A DNA stretch of 64,000 nt from Platycnemis pennipes (lineage: Eukaryota; Arthropoda; Insecta; Odonata; Platycnemididae). Shown here in pieces: positions 1 to 11,942 of this stretch. Under the pieces are notes generated by a model. It saw only the letters and a program-made list of their open reading frames with translations. It was not told the origin of the DNA and ran no database searches. Each line of letters opens with the position of its first letter. Position 1 is the first letter of the stretch. The stretch covers positions 132,351,926-132,415,925 of the forward strand of contig OW121854.1 of NCBI GenBank assembly GCA_933228895.1, read 5' to 3'. A program made the translations under genes and the position numbers.

Positions 1-555
1 TTCCGACAGAAGACAGTTGACTGCCGCTGGCTGAGCCCTCTTCGCGGGTGAAAGAGTGGGGGTAAGAACAGGAGGGAGACAGTGGCAGAGGTAAGGAAGT
101 GGTGGCCTCTGGTGGGAAATGTTCAAACCTGGCTTTTCATACGCTCTTTCTATGAAGGTACGGGCCAACTCACGAGTTCTCACCTGTGGCATTTTCAGAA
201 AGAACTTCTTCTATGGCAAGGGCAAAACAATTGTCGAAAGTCTTGAGATTGTGGTGGGAAGTATGTTTAGGGATAGGTTCATGAAATGGAGGAATTTTGC
301 CAGTGGTTATTCACCCTGAGGGATGGTGGTTGTCTCCAATGGAGGGGCAGAAATTGCAAGGGAGGCGGTATACTACGTTGGTGGAAGTGCAGGAGGGAGT
401 AGAGGAGGATTTGTTGAGGACCGATGAGGAGGCTGAGCGGAGTAGAAAGCACTTGCATCTCGCAAGGTGAAGAGGAAGGAAGGGGTTGAAGAGTGGTGGA
501 TCTAAGAATATTCCTAAGGTGCTTTGTTGGATGTATACATGTTTGCATGCATTTA
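1..555. other. No recognisable feature
   Basis: The stretch is purine-rich on the + strand around positions 40-520 (many GGAGG/GAGGA tracts). Short open frames on both strands show no domain I recognise. I see no RNA gene or clear transposon terminus. Confidence 0.4.
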
Positions 556-705
556 TACTATGGGATATATTTATAATTATTCATATCCCTATTTGTTCGA
601 GGAAAGAAAGACATTTTGGATCTGTTGAGCAATGAATTTCTCTAATTTTGTGATTATGGTCCAGTCTACCATAGTAAGTTGGAGTTAGCAAAATATTGTT
701 AATTA
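556..705 (-). pseudogene. LINE family A, 3' end fragment
   Basis: The fragment matches the 3' coding end and UTR of the LINE A copies at 24.4 and 41.2 kb: the antisense of the IRE-CRTDRF-SFFPRTIRD block and the flanking UTR. It covers only the last ~50 codons plus UTR and contains substitutions, so it is a dead 5'-truncated copy. The family assignment rests on comparison inside this window. Confidence 0.7.
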
Positions 706-2432
706 TTGAGTGACGGATCCAGGTTTTTTCTCGTCTGGTTTTCTTGCCTGGGTTTCGTATCTTTATCTCGGTTTCGGATCCTTAGTTTCAAATACTGGAT
801 TCTGAATTTCATTCCTTTTCTAATCCAAGATTTTTAATATGAATAGAAACACAGCTACAATTGAATTAAAAAAAAACGAATTAATTTATTGAAGAAAAAT
901 TCATCTTCCTATCATCTATGTGGGTAATATTTTCCTGGATCAATATTTACGGATGCAATCTTCGGGAGGGATCCAGTGTCAGCCGGGAAGCGGGCGTGCC
1001 AGGGCTGGGAAGGAGGAGGTGGTGAATCCCCAGGTGATCTTACTATAGCTGAAGGTTCCCGTTGGAATTCAACGGGGGGGGGGGGAGAAATATAATAATT
1101 GCAAATTGCATTACGAAATTTTAACAAACTTGTGTTATGGAGTTGGCTATGGCTCCCCACCTGAACCATGAATGTAATGTAAACATTTAATTTACTGCCT
1201 GGACTCATGCCTGCGTCTTTACAAAACTAAGAATGTTATCTGGGAACTTTCAGGCTGGAAGATGCAAAGGAGGTTGGAACGAGAGGTCTGTCGTCGACAC
1301 TCTGTCCTGGATCTTCTTCGATATAAGACGCGTGCGCTAGCGTCGTCGTCATTTTTTTATTTAACTTAAATGTCGGAGAGAGGACGTGCTTCACTGTTGC
1401 TCGCGCACCACTTCAAATCGCTTTTCGCAAATGGTGATGCAATGGTGATGGAGTTTCTTCTTCACTCATCCGAGTGAATCGTTAACCGTTAACGATAACC
1501 GTTAACGGTAATCGCTAACGATAAGGATTGATCGATAACGCGAATCCGTGATTCCACACCAGAATCGGGATTTTGGGAATGGTTGTACCAACCTTTTCGG
1601 CAAAAATATTTTCCCTGACCTTTTATGTATGTAATGTTTGCCTCCGTTCTTCAACTTCATGAGAGTGGCGTCAATGAACTTCCTCCGGATGCGTATTAAT
1701 GCATTTATTCCAATTGGTGTAAATTCTATTCTTATTACCTAGTACAGATTTAGACTACTTACACCAGGCACTTGTCGCTCGGCTGCGCACACCTTCTATA
1801 TTTGACCTTCAACTATTTCACAATGTTTTTCATATTGCCACTCTTATTTTTGATTAGACTTCCTTTAAGTATTTTATCACTATCTTGTGTCTCAAAAGAA
1901 AACTATTTTGAAAGCGGTCCACTTCGGAATATAGGGGAAATCAATGAGATATGCACCTTGTTCAACGCGAAAAGTAAGCCCGTATGATTTTTCCGATTGA
2001 AATGGCCGATCTAGATTCAGTAATTAGCTGCGATGCCTCTTTTTTTTAACCTTTCAGTATCTTCGCGAAAAGAACAATGCTGTACACGGCATCGCTGTTT
2101 GACGAATATTTTTATCATCATTGCAATGGCATCAATGAATATCCCACGTACACGTGATGAGACATTATGTTCCAATGGGATTTAAATTTAATTCCCTGGT
2201 TTTTGTGGAACTATTTCAAATCTCAATCTATCTCCATCGACGACGATTCCGAAAGCGTTCCATCTCTTCATGTCCCAGGTTGGTTCAAACCCGTAGAGAA
2301 GTAAAAAAAAAACATAAAACATTTGAATACCGCTGAAACATTCTTTTAAAAACTTCCAAATTTAACCGAACTCAAACCGTCTAAATCCGTGAGTAACACT
2401 AGCAGTAGGCACGTATCATTGTGCGGAAAAAT
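706..2432. other. Mostly featureless intergenic DNA with a palindromic TTAACG cluster
   Basis: A poly-G run (1074-1085) and a cluster of overlapping AACGGTTA/GTTAACG-like motifs at about 1481-1527 stand out. That cluster resembles the subterminal motif arrays of TIR elements elsewhere in the window, but I found no matching opposite end. No open frame here resembles a known protein. Confidence 0.4.
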
Positions 2433-2567
2433 ATGGCTGACCTTGCTTCAGGAATAGCCTTCAGTGCCTTTCTATATGCTCTGGAAGAGCACGATGTCGT
2501 CGACGCCATTACGACGAACTGTTTAATGAGGCTCCGCCGAATTATGAAGGAGATGTCATTTTTGTGA
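2433..2567 (+). CDS. 44-codon ORF, unrecognised (possibly the start of a broken transposase)
   Basis: The frame runs from ATG (MADLASGIAFSAF) to TGA. It is rich in Ala/Leu, then has an acidic patch (EEHD) and ends with an Arg-rich helix (LMRLRRIMKEM). That order loosely resembles the first exon of some PIF/Harbinger transposases, which start with an Ala/Leu segment followed by acidic and Arg-rich runs. This is a weak impression: no catalytic motif follows, the next frames are closed and no TIR pair encloses it. It may equally be chance. Confidence 0.15.
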   Translation: MADLASGIAFSAFLYALEEHDVVDAITTNCLMRLRRIMKEMSFL

Positions 2568-4045
2568 GCATTTCAAGACTCGTCATTTTTTGGCCCTTCT
2601 ATCGATTGGCAATAAAATAATTAGGCCGTCATATACTTGAAGAAAAAAGACTTTGAAAATCAGCTATTTTGTACGTGGTTATACGGCAGAGCATGGCTCT
2701 TGCTGTGAAATTTGCAGATTACTAATGTAAAGAGAAATGTTATTTAAACGAAAAACTAATGTAAGGTACGCAATTATGTCTAGAATTTAGCATTGTATAA
2801 AAGTCCTCGCCTACCCCACGTTTTTAATTGATATCAATAAATGTTTGCTCGAAAAAAATCAGAAAAGCCTTAGTTACGTGAAAGTGGCGCTACAGTATGT
2901 TGTTATCATTGGCAACGGTACTTGTGACGGAACGTGCTTACGAGCCTATTTACCGACTTAATTAAGGAATATACCTTACAAAGTTCCTTCTTGTATTTTT
3001 ATCTAATTTAAATGTTTTATTAGTTATTGAAATGGTGCTCATATTGGCATTTGGCGTTTTAGTGTGATTTTATCCCAAATTATGGGAAACACGTTCATTG
3101 GTAGCAGCGTCATTGTTGCCAAACAATTTTCAAAAATATGAATATTAATAAAATTCAAAACAAAGAGTCGTATTTGCCACGGAATAGTTTAAAACTAAGT
3201 ACGAAAATATTTAACCTATTTTAGAATACCTATTAGCGGGATTGAGCATGTATTCTCACTTTGTAAATTAAACGTGGCAACAACACAACAGTCATGTTCC
3301 TTAGTCAAAATGAGTGAAAAGAACTTGTAAAGAATAAATGCAACTACAACGCGCTATATAATAGCATACTCAAAGTATGCTATTATATGCCTTATCACCG
3401 TACAGATGAATTTCCATATGGGTGTTTTTTGGATCGGAATGTATTCATTAAAAACCATAGCTCATTTACTGGATTTTGAATCGCGGAGTCACGGTGGAAC
3501 CCTCTTAAGCATCGACGATGTTTTCATTTCGGAGACGACAATGGCAAAGGCCTTAGCAACGCTCGGAATAGAAAAAAACAGTAAATTTCAACGTAAATTA
3601 CACATTGCCCAGAAAACTCGAGGACAAAGTGTAAATCGGTTAAGAGAATAAGAAAGTTTAAACATTTTCCCATTAAATACAGAAAGAATGAAAGAAATCG
3701 ATTAATATTTAGTTATTTTACTGAACGAAAGAAAATAATATTGCGCTACCATAAATTGAAAAAGTCAATTTAAACCAATGTAAATACATAATTGGCGCCA
3801 GTAATCGAATTTGGGCCCTGAGCCTTTTTTTATATAGCATGTAGCACCTTCTATTGTATACCCTAGAATCCTACAGAAATTAAAGCTCAATCGGTTCATT
3901 AGTTTTTGAGGAGATGCGTAACATACAGACAGACACCACTTCACACGTAACACATGGTTTTCTTTAGCTCGCTTTTCCATGGTTCCACGGTTCTGGTTCC
4001 AGTTTGGTTACCACTTTTAGACCTATACTCTACCTATACTTCAAA
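2568..4045. other. Intergenic stretch with a perfect hairpin and one unrecognised ORF
   Basis: A 15 bp perfect inverted repeat with a 3 nt loop lies at about 3355-3387 (arm ATATAATAGCATACT). An 81-codon frame at 3406-3651 (+) starts just after it; I do not recognise it and see no signal peptide or motif. Around 3860-3940 the text resembles the end-of-element tails of many insect repeats (a 'cggttcattagtttttgag' block followed by 'acatacagacagac'), but nothing else of such an element is visible. Confidence 0.35.
3052..3102 (+). repeat. Direct repeat, copy 1 of 2
   Basis: About 45 bp centred on TTTTAGTGTGATTTTATCCC are repeated at 4206-4255 with only a few differences and in the same orientation. 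The copies are ~1.15 kb apart. They could be remnants of a local duplication or the ends of a decayed element. Confidence 0.6.
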
Positions 4046-4049
4046 TCCA

Positions 4050-4125
4050 ATGGCATCGCATGGCGTAGTTGTTTTTGCGTCGGGTGTACCATGCTAGGGA
4101 CTCTGGTTCGAATCCCCCTCCGTAA
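4050..4125 (+). ncRNA. tRNA-like Pol III promoter (probable SINE head or decayed tRNA)
   Basis: An A-box-like TGGCGTAGTTG (4061-4071) is followed 33 nt later by a perfect B box GGTTCGAATCC (4105-4115). The spacing suits a tRNA-derived Pol III promoter. I cannot fold a full acceptor stem, so a functional tRNA is unlikely; a tRNA-derived SINE head or a relic is more probable. The 3' flank becomes T/A-rich. Confidence 0.5.
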
Positions 4126-4205
4126 TTTTCTTTCCACTCGAAAAACTTAAGAAATCCATCTTTTGGCTTTCATAATTATAAATGAATCGTTACTCATAGT
4201 TCATG

Positions 4206-4255
4206 AAGCGTTTTAGTGTGATTTTATCCCAATATATGGGAAACACGTTCAAGGA
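4206..4255 (+). repeat. Direct repeat, copy 2 of 2
   Basis: This is the partner of the copy at 3052-3102. It shares the TTTTAGTGTGATTTTATCCC core and the following GGGAAACACGTTCA. Confidence 0.6.
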
Positions 4256-4933
4256 AACCGGTTTAAAAAGAAGATTTTTTAAGTGCCTTTTGTCTGATCA
4301 TATTTCTCTGAAATACAAAGCACTTCGCGTACGATTACTTTTTAGTCCTAGCAAATTAATGTTTATTTGTCATCCAGTTATCTTAGACATATTTAAATAT
4401 AACTTATTTATAACATATAACACAAAGTGCAAACACTTACTTTTACAATAAGCTAGTGTAGTTTTATGAACATCTAATTTGCTAGAACTAAAAAGTGAAA
4501 AATAAAATTAAAAAAATATTTTAGTAAATAGTAGAATGCTTTTCTAAAAAAATTAAAATCTGAGAAATAGAAATATCTTCACATCGTAATAAAAAATATA
4601 AAAAAATATTTTCTCGAGTGAATTAAAGTTTAGCCTAGTACTGGAAATGCAATCCAAGGAAATTATCAACACAATGAATTATTTGTGAACATTAATAGGA
4701 AGTAATATTGGTTTCAACAGTATAACATATTTAAAATTGTCTACTTAAGCAAAAGGCCACAACGATAAGTATGGGGCGCAACCTCATTAATATTTCGTTC
4801 CTTAACTTCAGTTCATTAAAAGATTTTCTATAAATTATTTATTGAAGCGCTCTTTTCCACCGAATACCAATATCATTTAATTAATTTATATTTACATCGG
4901 ACGTGAACGATCGCCCCATGGTTTTCGTTGCTG

Positions 4934-6939
4934 GGGGCCGATTGTGTAACTCGGCTAACGTTCGATCGTTAGTGACCCGTTCACTCTCGATCGAGCTCAC
5001 CGTCTTCGAACGAGGATGAAAAGTGCGATTGTATAAGCTCGATCGTCAGCAGGCAATCGAAAGTTACGGTGTTGTCAGATTTACAGCATATTTCGCTCTT
5101 GTTTCTCTTGTACGCATGCGCAAAGAGCTTATTTTGAAGTGGTTGCATTTGTTTTGAATGCCAAGAATTAATAATAAACATTACAATGCCTGAAAATTTA
5201 AGATAACTTCCTCACGAGTATTTTACAGTGGCCTCAATGCGTTCCCAATTGATAAATTAATTCATAATTACTTGTCATACCCTGACTTTCACAGATAATT
5301 ATCAAAAACGTCTGCTTAATTCGCAACTCATAATATTTCATTATCACTCAAATTGTGTTCTCTATTGCTGATAATGCATAAAAAAATAGTACGTCATGTT
5401 GAAATTCTATATTATCACTCCGGATATTCTTGTCATCTAATTTAACTAATGTTCTACGGTTCACTGTAAATATCATTTAGCAAAACTACGCTCAACGTAT
5501 TGGCACATATATATGCATCTTCAGACAGAAATTGATTAGGTTATTTATAGATACACAATTAAATACTATCCTCAATCTAGTCCCCAGCATTAAAGCAATA
5601 GTCAACCTTTATTACCATTGAAACACTTTCACAGCGTTCTCCATCACATCAAAGATAAATACCTATGAAACTCACTTTTAAAATTCCGTGCCGCCTGTCT
5701 CTCTTGTAGCATACCTATTTTCCCATAACCATATTTCTTGTACGTAGGTAACCGATAACCTACCGTGAGATATATAAGGCAGCATTAAATAATTTCCACA
5801 ATTTCTCCAGGCACACACAGTGGCACACAAATAAAGGCACAATCCTATGGCTAATGACATCAAGGCGAGTGAATGAAAAGATTATCTTTTGAGTAGGCAA
5901 AATTTAATGAATAAAGCATAACGAGACAGCATGTGTTGCATAAGTCGACAAAAATCATCACCCTTTCACTTGGACGTAAACAACAACAGTCATAATTTAA
6001 AACACTCTCAAACAACACAGTAATCCCTTACGAGGGCAAATCGTAATGCTTATTGATAATTAGACATTATCTGCCTTAAACGTAGACGGAATAATTATTT
6101 CAACACAATCACATTGGACACCACTATGCAATGAAATAAAAAGATGTCACTTGGGGTGGGAAATTTTACTGACTGAAGAATAACAAAGCACTACACTGTT
6201 TATCCTTTCACCACTTTCACTGGGACGTAAACAATCACACTTACAAGACAAGAGAAATCCCCCTCACTTCAATTCACATAGATTGCAAATCTTAATTTAA
6301 GGCAATAGGTGAAACGACGAAATAATTGCCGACAACAATTTTCTCTGACATCTGTATAGATACCATAATACATGCAATCCATCACAGTTCACTAAAAACA
6401 TTGTCAATCGCTGAATTGCCACAATGTATAGTCACAACACACGCTATATCTTCACTATGTATTATTCTCACCGTAAGTGGCATTGCTCAAGTGAAACTGT
6501 TGATCCCAATGCTGAAATTAAAAGTTGAAATTATATGTAACAGTCCGATAGCTTGTTTTAAATTGCTATTCATTACATTCACCCACCTAACGTTGCTATA
6601 ATTATTCTAATTAATTCACTCTGTCACATCATACACAGCTTTTTAAGCAATTTGATACTTCAAATTACATTCTTATTCCGTAATAGTTCAAACAACGTTC
6701 CTCACAACGATAATTTATCACTTATACATGAAAATGCAAACAAAAACAAACCTTCCAACGATTGAAAATGGCCGTAACGTCAAGTATATAGCAGTCGACG
6801 GGTTTCCTTCGATCGTGAGCCGAAAAACCTTCGACCGTAAAGTTAAACAATCGCGCCTTCAATTGTTTTCGAAGAATTACCCACAACACCACGGAATACG
6901 GCTCTTTACGTTCGAACGTAAAGTTATACAATCGGCCCC
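4934..6939. mobile_element. 2.0 kb TIR element, PIF/Harbinger-like, CTG target duplication
   Basis: The termini are inverted copies: left GGGGCCGATTGTGTAACT and right GGGGCCGATTGTATAACT (reverse complement). CTG stands outside both ends (4931-4933 and 6940-6942). Subterminal regions carry palindromic CGATCG/TTCGAACG-type motifs on both sides. PIF/Harbinger elements are known to make 3 bp TSDs including CWG, hence the assignment. The interior is AT-rich, has no transposase I recognise and contains an internal repeat of a CACTTNGGACGTAAACAA block (about 5955 and 6217). It is therefore non-autonomous. Confidence 0.65.
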
Positions 6940-7099
6940 CTGGTATGAAGTTCGATTCTTATCGCTATTTAAAATTTTTCTTTCAGCCATTGATTAAAAA
7001 ATGTTCTTACCCTTAATTTTCAACCCTTGTTTGTGGACACTATATTTTTGTACTTTTATCGCTTAAACTAGATTTACAAATGCATCACTCAAAAATTCA

Positions 7100-7165
7100 T
7101 CGAACTTTACCCCCTGCCACACTTCTTTACGGTGGCTTGCAGAGCATTATGTAGACGCATGGACA
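7100..7165 (+). repeat. LINE 3'-end fragment
   Basis: It matches the shared LINE tail: CCCCCTGCCACAC, then GGTGGCTTGCAG, then a TTATGTAGACG end like the (TAGATG)n tails of the LINE copies at 29.0 and 49.0 kb. Only the last ~65 bp survive. Confidence 0.65.
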
Positions 7166-7499
7166 TTGCAAAGTTAATGCAATGTTTCCACGATTTTAAT
7201 TCTGCGATGAAATATTTTTCCAGTCACTGCCAATTTGAATTGTTTTTATGTTTGATACATGTTGACTTATATAGGTTGACTTGAAATTTCTGATAGGTAC
7301 TTTTTTCTGCCTGCTCGCGTCACCCTAGGAATGCAGCATGTCCTGTATTCCTAGGTAGGCCTGCTGTTACGACGAATGCGGCTCGCGAAAGGCACTCTCA
7401 GTTTTACCATCGGCTCATGCGAGTCGGGCGAATGCGACCCTCGTGCTTCAATTTTTTCCCCGCGCATCCCAAGGGCCTAAACAAAGGGGGCCTAACAAG
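7166..7499. other. No gene; short hairpin
   Basis: A hairpin with CCTAGGAATGCAG/CTGTATTCCTAGG arms lies at about 7324-7356. I recognise nothing else. Confidence 0.35.
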
Positions 7500-7755
7500 C
7501 CGTGTTTTTCATTTCTCTATTTTGTTATTCTAGTGACACGGAAAATATTTTTATCTCATTTCGCGACCCGAGTTACGCATCCTCTCCTGGTACTGTTCTT
7601 ACGTTCCGTTCGCGAGGCACAGGGATCACCAGATTCGCGCGAAATTTAAAAATCTCCGATCGGGATCTGAATTTGTACTGTCTTCGGATTTGATTTCGGT
7701 AGCGAATGAAATGAAAGATCCATGGATCCTTAGATCCGACCCGACAATCCCTAAT
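7500..7755 (+). repeat. ~250 bp direct duplication, copy 1
   Basis: It is similar along its length to 7985-8230 (shared blocks: TTTTTCATTTCTCTATTTTG-like start, CGTGACC/CGCGACCCGAGTTAC, CGCGAAATTTAAAA, GGATCCGACC end). The divergence is considerable, so the duplication is old or represents two copies of a dispersed element. Confidence 0.55.
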
Positions 7756-7984
7756 TTTAGGGTGATAACTACGCAAATATATAATTGACACAATATAAAT
7801 AAGTATAAAAATGTGAGTATTCAGACGTGAGGGTTAAAGGTGATAACATTATCGATGCAATGACTGAAAGAAATAATTAGAAGTCCGCTCTCGTAAGACA
7901 GAGAATGATGCCGGCGAATGTAGGCTAACCGCACGCGTTACATCCTATGTATTTTTTCGCCCGCGATACCGGGGTAATGGGGAA

Positions 7985-8230
7985 AAAAGTCATATTTCTT
8001 TATTTTGCTTCTAGTTGCACGGGAACGTTTTCATCTAAATTCGTGACCTGAATTACACATCCTCTTCTTGTCAGTATCTACCGCACCTACATTCCATTCA
8101 CGGGGCGCTTCGATCGCTAAGCCGCGAAAATTTAAAATATACGATCCGGATTATTTCCATTTTACTGTTTGGTCTTTGGATCCGGAACCGAGTAAAATGG
8201 AAGATCGCCGGATCCGACCGAGCCATTCCT
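7985..8230 (+). repeat. ~250 bp direct duplication, copy 2
   Basis: This is the partner of 7500-7755, about 485 bp downstream in the same orientation. Its end abuts the LINE A fragment. Confidence 0.55.
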
Positions 8231-8917
8231 GTTATTAGCGTCATCACTGAATATCATATGGTCTTGGAATTTGTTTAAGAGATCAAGTCTAAATTTCAAC
8301 CTGCGATCTGACAATGATTCCCAATTTAATAGACTGGTTACGCTAATAAGGTTATCGTACCGTCCCTTCACAAATCTTGCCGATCTTCGCTGATCTCACG
8401 TTCAAGTTCATTATTCAGGCCTGTGGACCCCATTTAACCGCAGCGTATTCCAGATTAGGTGTACCTCGGGAATAAAGTAGCTCTTACTAAATGATCGTCA
8501 CACTTACCCAGTACTCTTTTGACGAATCCCAGTTTACGATTAGCTTGACCCATTGTTTCACGTATGTGTGTGCCCCAGGAAAGATCATGTGTCAGTCTTA
8601 TTCCAAGATATTTAATGGATTCCACGTTTGTTAATTCATCGTTACAGAACAATTCTTTTTCCAACAATTCATTACCACACATTTAAAAAATAATTATTCC
8701 AACTGCCATTTATCACACCAGTTTTCAATTGCTTCTACTTCTCTGCTTGCATTGTTCGCTAAATACATTATAAATGAAACCATTAACTCCTTTTTCATAG
8801 CTTCGTAATCAGCCCTGCCAAAATTAGTATACCCTCCTCCTTGGTTTATGATGTCTTTCTACGCCTGGAATAAATTTCGGATGCACTATTTTATGATCAC
8901 TAATTCCTGTGTCTGTA
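8170..8917 (-). pseudogene. LINE family A, internally deleted, part after the insertion
   Basis: Read on the minus strand, it contains the end of the endonuclease domain (GISDHKIVHPKF, near 8840-8910), a linker, then jumps to the RT C-terminal region (ELTNVESIKYLGIRLTHDLS and LGFVKRVLGKC, 8455-8682) and the 3' part down to 8170. The whole central RT is deleted and several frames are broken. The upstream endonuclease half lies at 10602 onward, separated by a TIR element. CR1/Jockey-group LINEs encode an APE endonuclease plus RT; this copy is inactive. Confidence 0.75.
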
Positions 8918-10597
8918 GCTTTGTTCGCGTCGCTGCCACTTCTGCACCTTTTTGCACCTTCTTGCTCCTTTCGCGTTCGCGTCGCGGAAGTTGCAAGTGA
9001 CGAACGTTGTTCGCGTCGCGGGTTCAAAAGGTGCAACTTAGGACTGCTCCTTTTGCACCTTCCTTGGTGGTAGTGCAGCTGAGGGAATCATGGGAAGTAG
9101 CAGACGAAAAATGGTAGGATATGAACCTGATGTGTCAGATGTACGGAGATTGTAAATGAAATACTGCTTAGAATTTTATCCTGGCATTGATTTAATACCC
9201 GTGGAAAAAATGTCAGTATATTTATTCATTTATTAACAATCTTTAAGGAATTTTTCTCCTCCAAATGCTTTATGAAGAAATGAATTTTTAGAGTCGCGAG
9301 TCCAACACGTGATGGCCTGGTACAAATTGTCAATTGACCTTCTTTCTATCGCTTTACTTTGTCCAAGTAGTTAATTTTGGCATTATGACTGAGTAATTTA
9401 TTGACGAGCTTTAAAGCAAATAAGATAGTATTCAACGATTCCTACAGGAATTAAGTGTTAAGCGGATAAAAGATCGCGGAATTAATTCGCCTGTTACAGT
9501 ACTGGCATTTGTATATATGTAAATCTATGCATATTTACGGCGGCCGTAAATAGCAATGCTTAACTAAACATATATTACAGTTTCTTTGGTGTATATGAAC
9601 CAACCCTACTAATATGGTAATATGAGAAAAACCGGCTTCATGTGGTTTGCTGCTATTATAATGGATGGGATATATCCCAGTACGAGGAAAACATTTGCAC
9701 TACGGTTACCTATTTTGTAATAAATAAGTAGCGTTTTCATCGAAGTTGATTGTTTTATTATCGTGAATGGGATGATGTCCTTTGTGCTAGAAGGTAACTT
9801 TGAAAATGAAAGTGTGCTGTTTCGTGATATCAATGTGTATCCCATAGACCTTTTTAAATTCAGTTACGTTGCATATTTGGGATTAATAGTAATGACCTTG
9901 ACACATGAGACGTAAATTTGGTTTAACAAAATGTCGTATTTAGATACATAATTGCAAGTTAGCCATTTGCATGCATTATAAACTCCCTGTCGCTATACAA
10001 AGGAATTAATTCGTCCACATATCCTGGGATGGCATTCCTCTCCTGGAGTTCTATTACATTCATGAAACAGTTGAAGTATTGTAAATTAACTAAGAATATT
10101 GAGATAATTAGATGGATATGGCTTCAGATGGATGGAAAATATTGCCATTTGTTTTACTTATTGTGACTACAACCAAAAATATAAGATAATTTGATCAGCA
10201 TTCTCCACCACACTATCTAAGTGGAAAATATTAATTAAGGAAATGCTACACGCAAAAATCTCCTTCAATAATAACAATAATACGCCTTGCTACAAATTAC
10301 ACATTATTTATTCCACCATTCAACAGAATAAATACGTTTAAATCGCAACAATCAATGGATTAATGGTTGGTCTTATCACCTCTCTCTCTCTCTCTCGCGG
10401 CTGAATCACATCTGCATAAACATCCGAATCCGAAGAATCCTCCTCTGTATCCCTTCCAGGAAGTTTTGAAATATTAGATTACGCGCCATATTAGCCGCAT
10501 TCGCGTCGACTGACTTGCACCTTTCTGCCCCCGGCTGTTCTCTCCTGCTCCTTCCGGTACAAAAGGTACAGATGGCATAAGCGACGCGAACAAAGCT
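8918..10597. mobile_element. 1.68 kb TIR element inserted in LINE A, TGTA target duplication
   Basis: Terminal inverted repeats begin GCTTTGTTCGCGTCGC (left 8918; right ends 10596/10597). TGTA flanks both sides (8914-8917, 10598-10601). Removing the element and one TGTA rejoins the LINE endonuclease text as ALNMVT-DTGISDHK, which agrees with the uninterrupted copy near 40.4 kb. The TTCGCGTCGC motif recurs in the left subterminal region (about 8982, 9009) and GCACCTTTTTGCACC-like blocks occur at both ends. No transposase is visible. Several superfamilies make 4 bp TSDs, so I leave it unclassified. Confidence 0.75.
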
Positions 10598-10700
10598 TGT
10601 AACCATATTCAGAGCTTTTTCGGGTATATTTGTTGCTAATAAGTCTAATCCCTACTTCTCCACAATCAATCAAATATTATAAATTTTTCCTTGTAGGATC
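10598..10700 (-). pseudogene. LINE family A endonuclease fragment (before the insertion)
   Basis: The minus strand reads LDLLATNIPEKALNMVT, the segment that precedes GISDHK in LINE endonucleases. It is the other half of the split copy ending at 8917. Upstream of about 10700 the similarity fades. A (TC)n run at 10379-10397 lies inside the adjacent TIR element. Confidence 0.65.
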
Positions 10701-10810
10701 TAAATCTTCTACAGAAAAGCCCTCACTAAAAGAAAAATAATTATATTAAAATGAAAGCCCGTCTAGCACATTACAACTCTATGTACCGACCTATCGCGAA
10801 TTGTGTACTA

Positions 10811-11940
10811 CGAGGGTAGTTTGGTAAGTCAGTGACTCTTTGAACAAAAATATTTTTTTCGGAAAATAAGCGCTTTATTTCTCAACATTGTCTCCTTTTA
10901 GCTCCATACATTTAGTCCAGCGTTTTTCCCATTTTTTCTTCCTTCCAAATGATAGGTTATCTCTCAAGGCCCTCAAAATAGGCGTTTTGTCTCAGCGATG
11001 ACCTCCATCCAAATCTCTTGCCGCCCAGCCATTTGCTCAGGTTTGGAAACGGGAAGTAGTCGCAGGGGTCTGGAGAATATGCTGGATGGGGTAGCAGTTA
11101 TTTATGGATTATTGTGACCACACACGTGTGCATTGCCTCGATGGAACTGCCTTTGTTTCCTCGCCAAATGCAGTCGTTTCTGCTTCAAATCAATATCGAA
11201 TCTGTCTAAAAGCACTGAATAATATTCGCCGGTGATCGTTTTACCCTTCTCGAGCTAATCAATGTGAATCATACCGCGTGCATCCCAACAAATTGTGGCC
11301 ATGAACTTGTTGGCCGACCTCGGCCCTCTTTGCTTTGATTGCTTCGTGGTCTCTGGTGTGATCCATGTTTCGTCTGCGGTAACGAAACGGCGCAAGAACT
11401 CGTTCTGCCAAACACTCCTTTGAAGTGCAGAGTCGTGTGGCCATCGCGAGGATGGCTCCTTCAAGTGTTCTTGTAAGATGCGATGCACCCGTCGATTGAG
11501 ATGCACTTTCATTCTCCGAGATGTCACTCCGTGGATTTTATCGACGATTTATGGCGTGACGACCTCTTTTGGGCGACCTGAAAGCTCGGCGTCACTTGTG
11601 CTGGTACGACCACAAAGGAACTCAGTAAACCACTTATTAACCATTGAATTTGATGGTACAGAGTCCATATAGTATTTATCAAGCATTTCCTTGGTTTCGG
11701 TGATGGTTTTTTACGCAAAAATTAATGCTTAATCAGCACACGAAATTCACTTTTTTCCATTTTTGTTAAAATTCACGAGGTTGTCTGCTTTCAGTGGCTG
11801 TCAAGCACAAACTAAATGGCGTAGCTGGCTCGACATTTTACAGTAGTCTATTAATAGATGGCAGCTGACGGGAGCAGCGTTGCATTTAAACTAACTGCTC
11901 GGGAAAAGAAAAAAGTCACTGACTTATCAAACTGCCTTCG
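10811..11940 (-). mobile_element. Mariner transposon, complete ends, TA target duplication
   Basis: Imperfect ~28 bp TIRs (left CGAGGGTAGTTTGGTAAGTC, right reverse complement CGAAGGCAGTTTGATAAGTC) are flanked by TA at 10809-10810 and 11941-11942, as expected for Tc1/mariner. At 1130 bp it is slightly shorter than typical ~1.3 kb mariners. The transposase on the minus strand is a pseudogene. The copy is old, but both ends are preserved. Confidence 0.9.
10875..11760 (-). pseudogene. Mariner transposase, degenerate
   Basis: Reading on the minus strand from ATG at 11760, MEKSEFRVLIKH is followed by an in-frame stop at codon 13. Further pieces are recognisable in shifting frames: TETKEMLDKYY (HTH region), NSMVNKWFTEF, GRPKEVVTP, FVTADETWI (first catalytic Asp), TPETTKQSKQ, HRGNAHVCG (the second catalytic Asp of the family HxDNA motif is replaced by Gly) and a SPDPCDYFPFPNL / KWLGGKRFG block (third Asp region). 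It ends at a stop near 10875. About 295 codons remain against ~345 in intact mariners, with several stops and frameshifts. It cannot encode an active enzyme. Confidence 0.9.
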
Positions 11941-11942
11941 TA

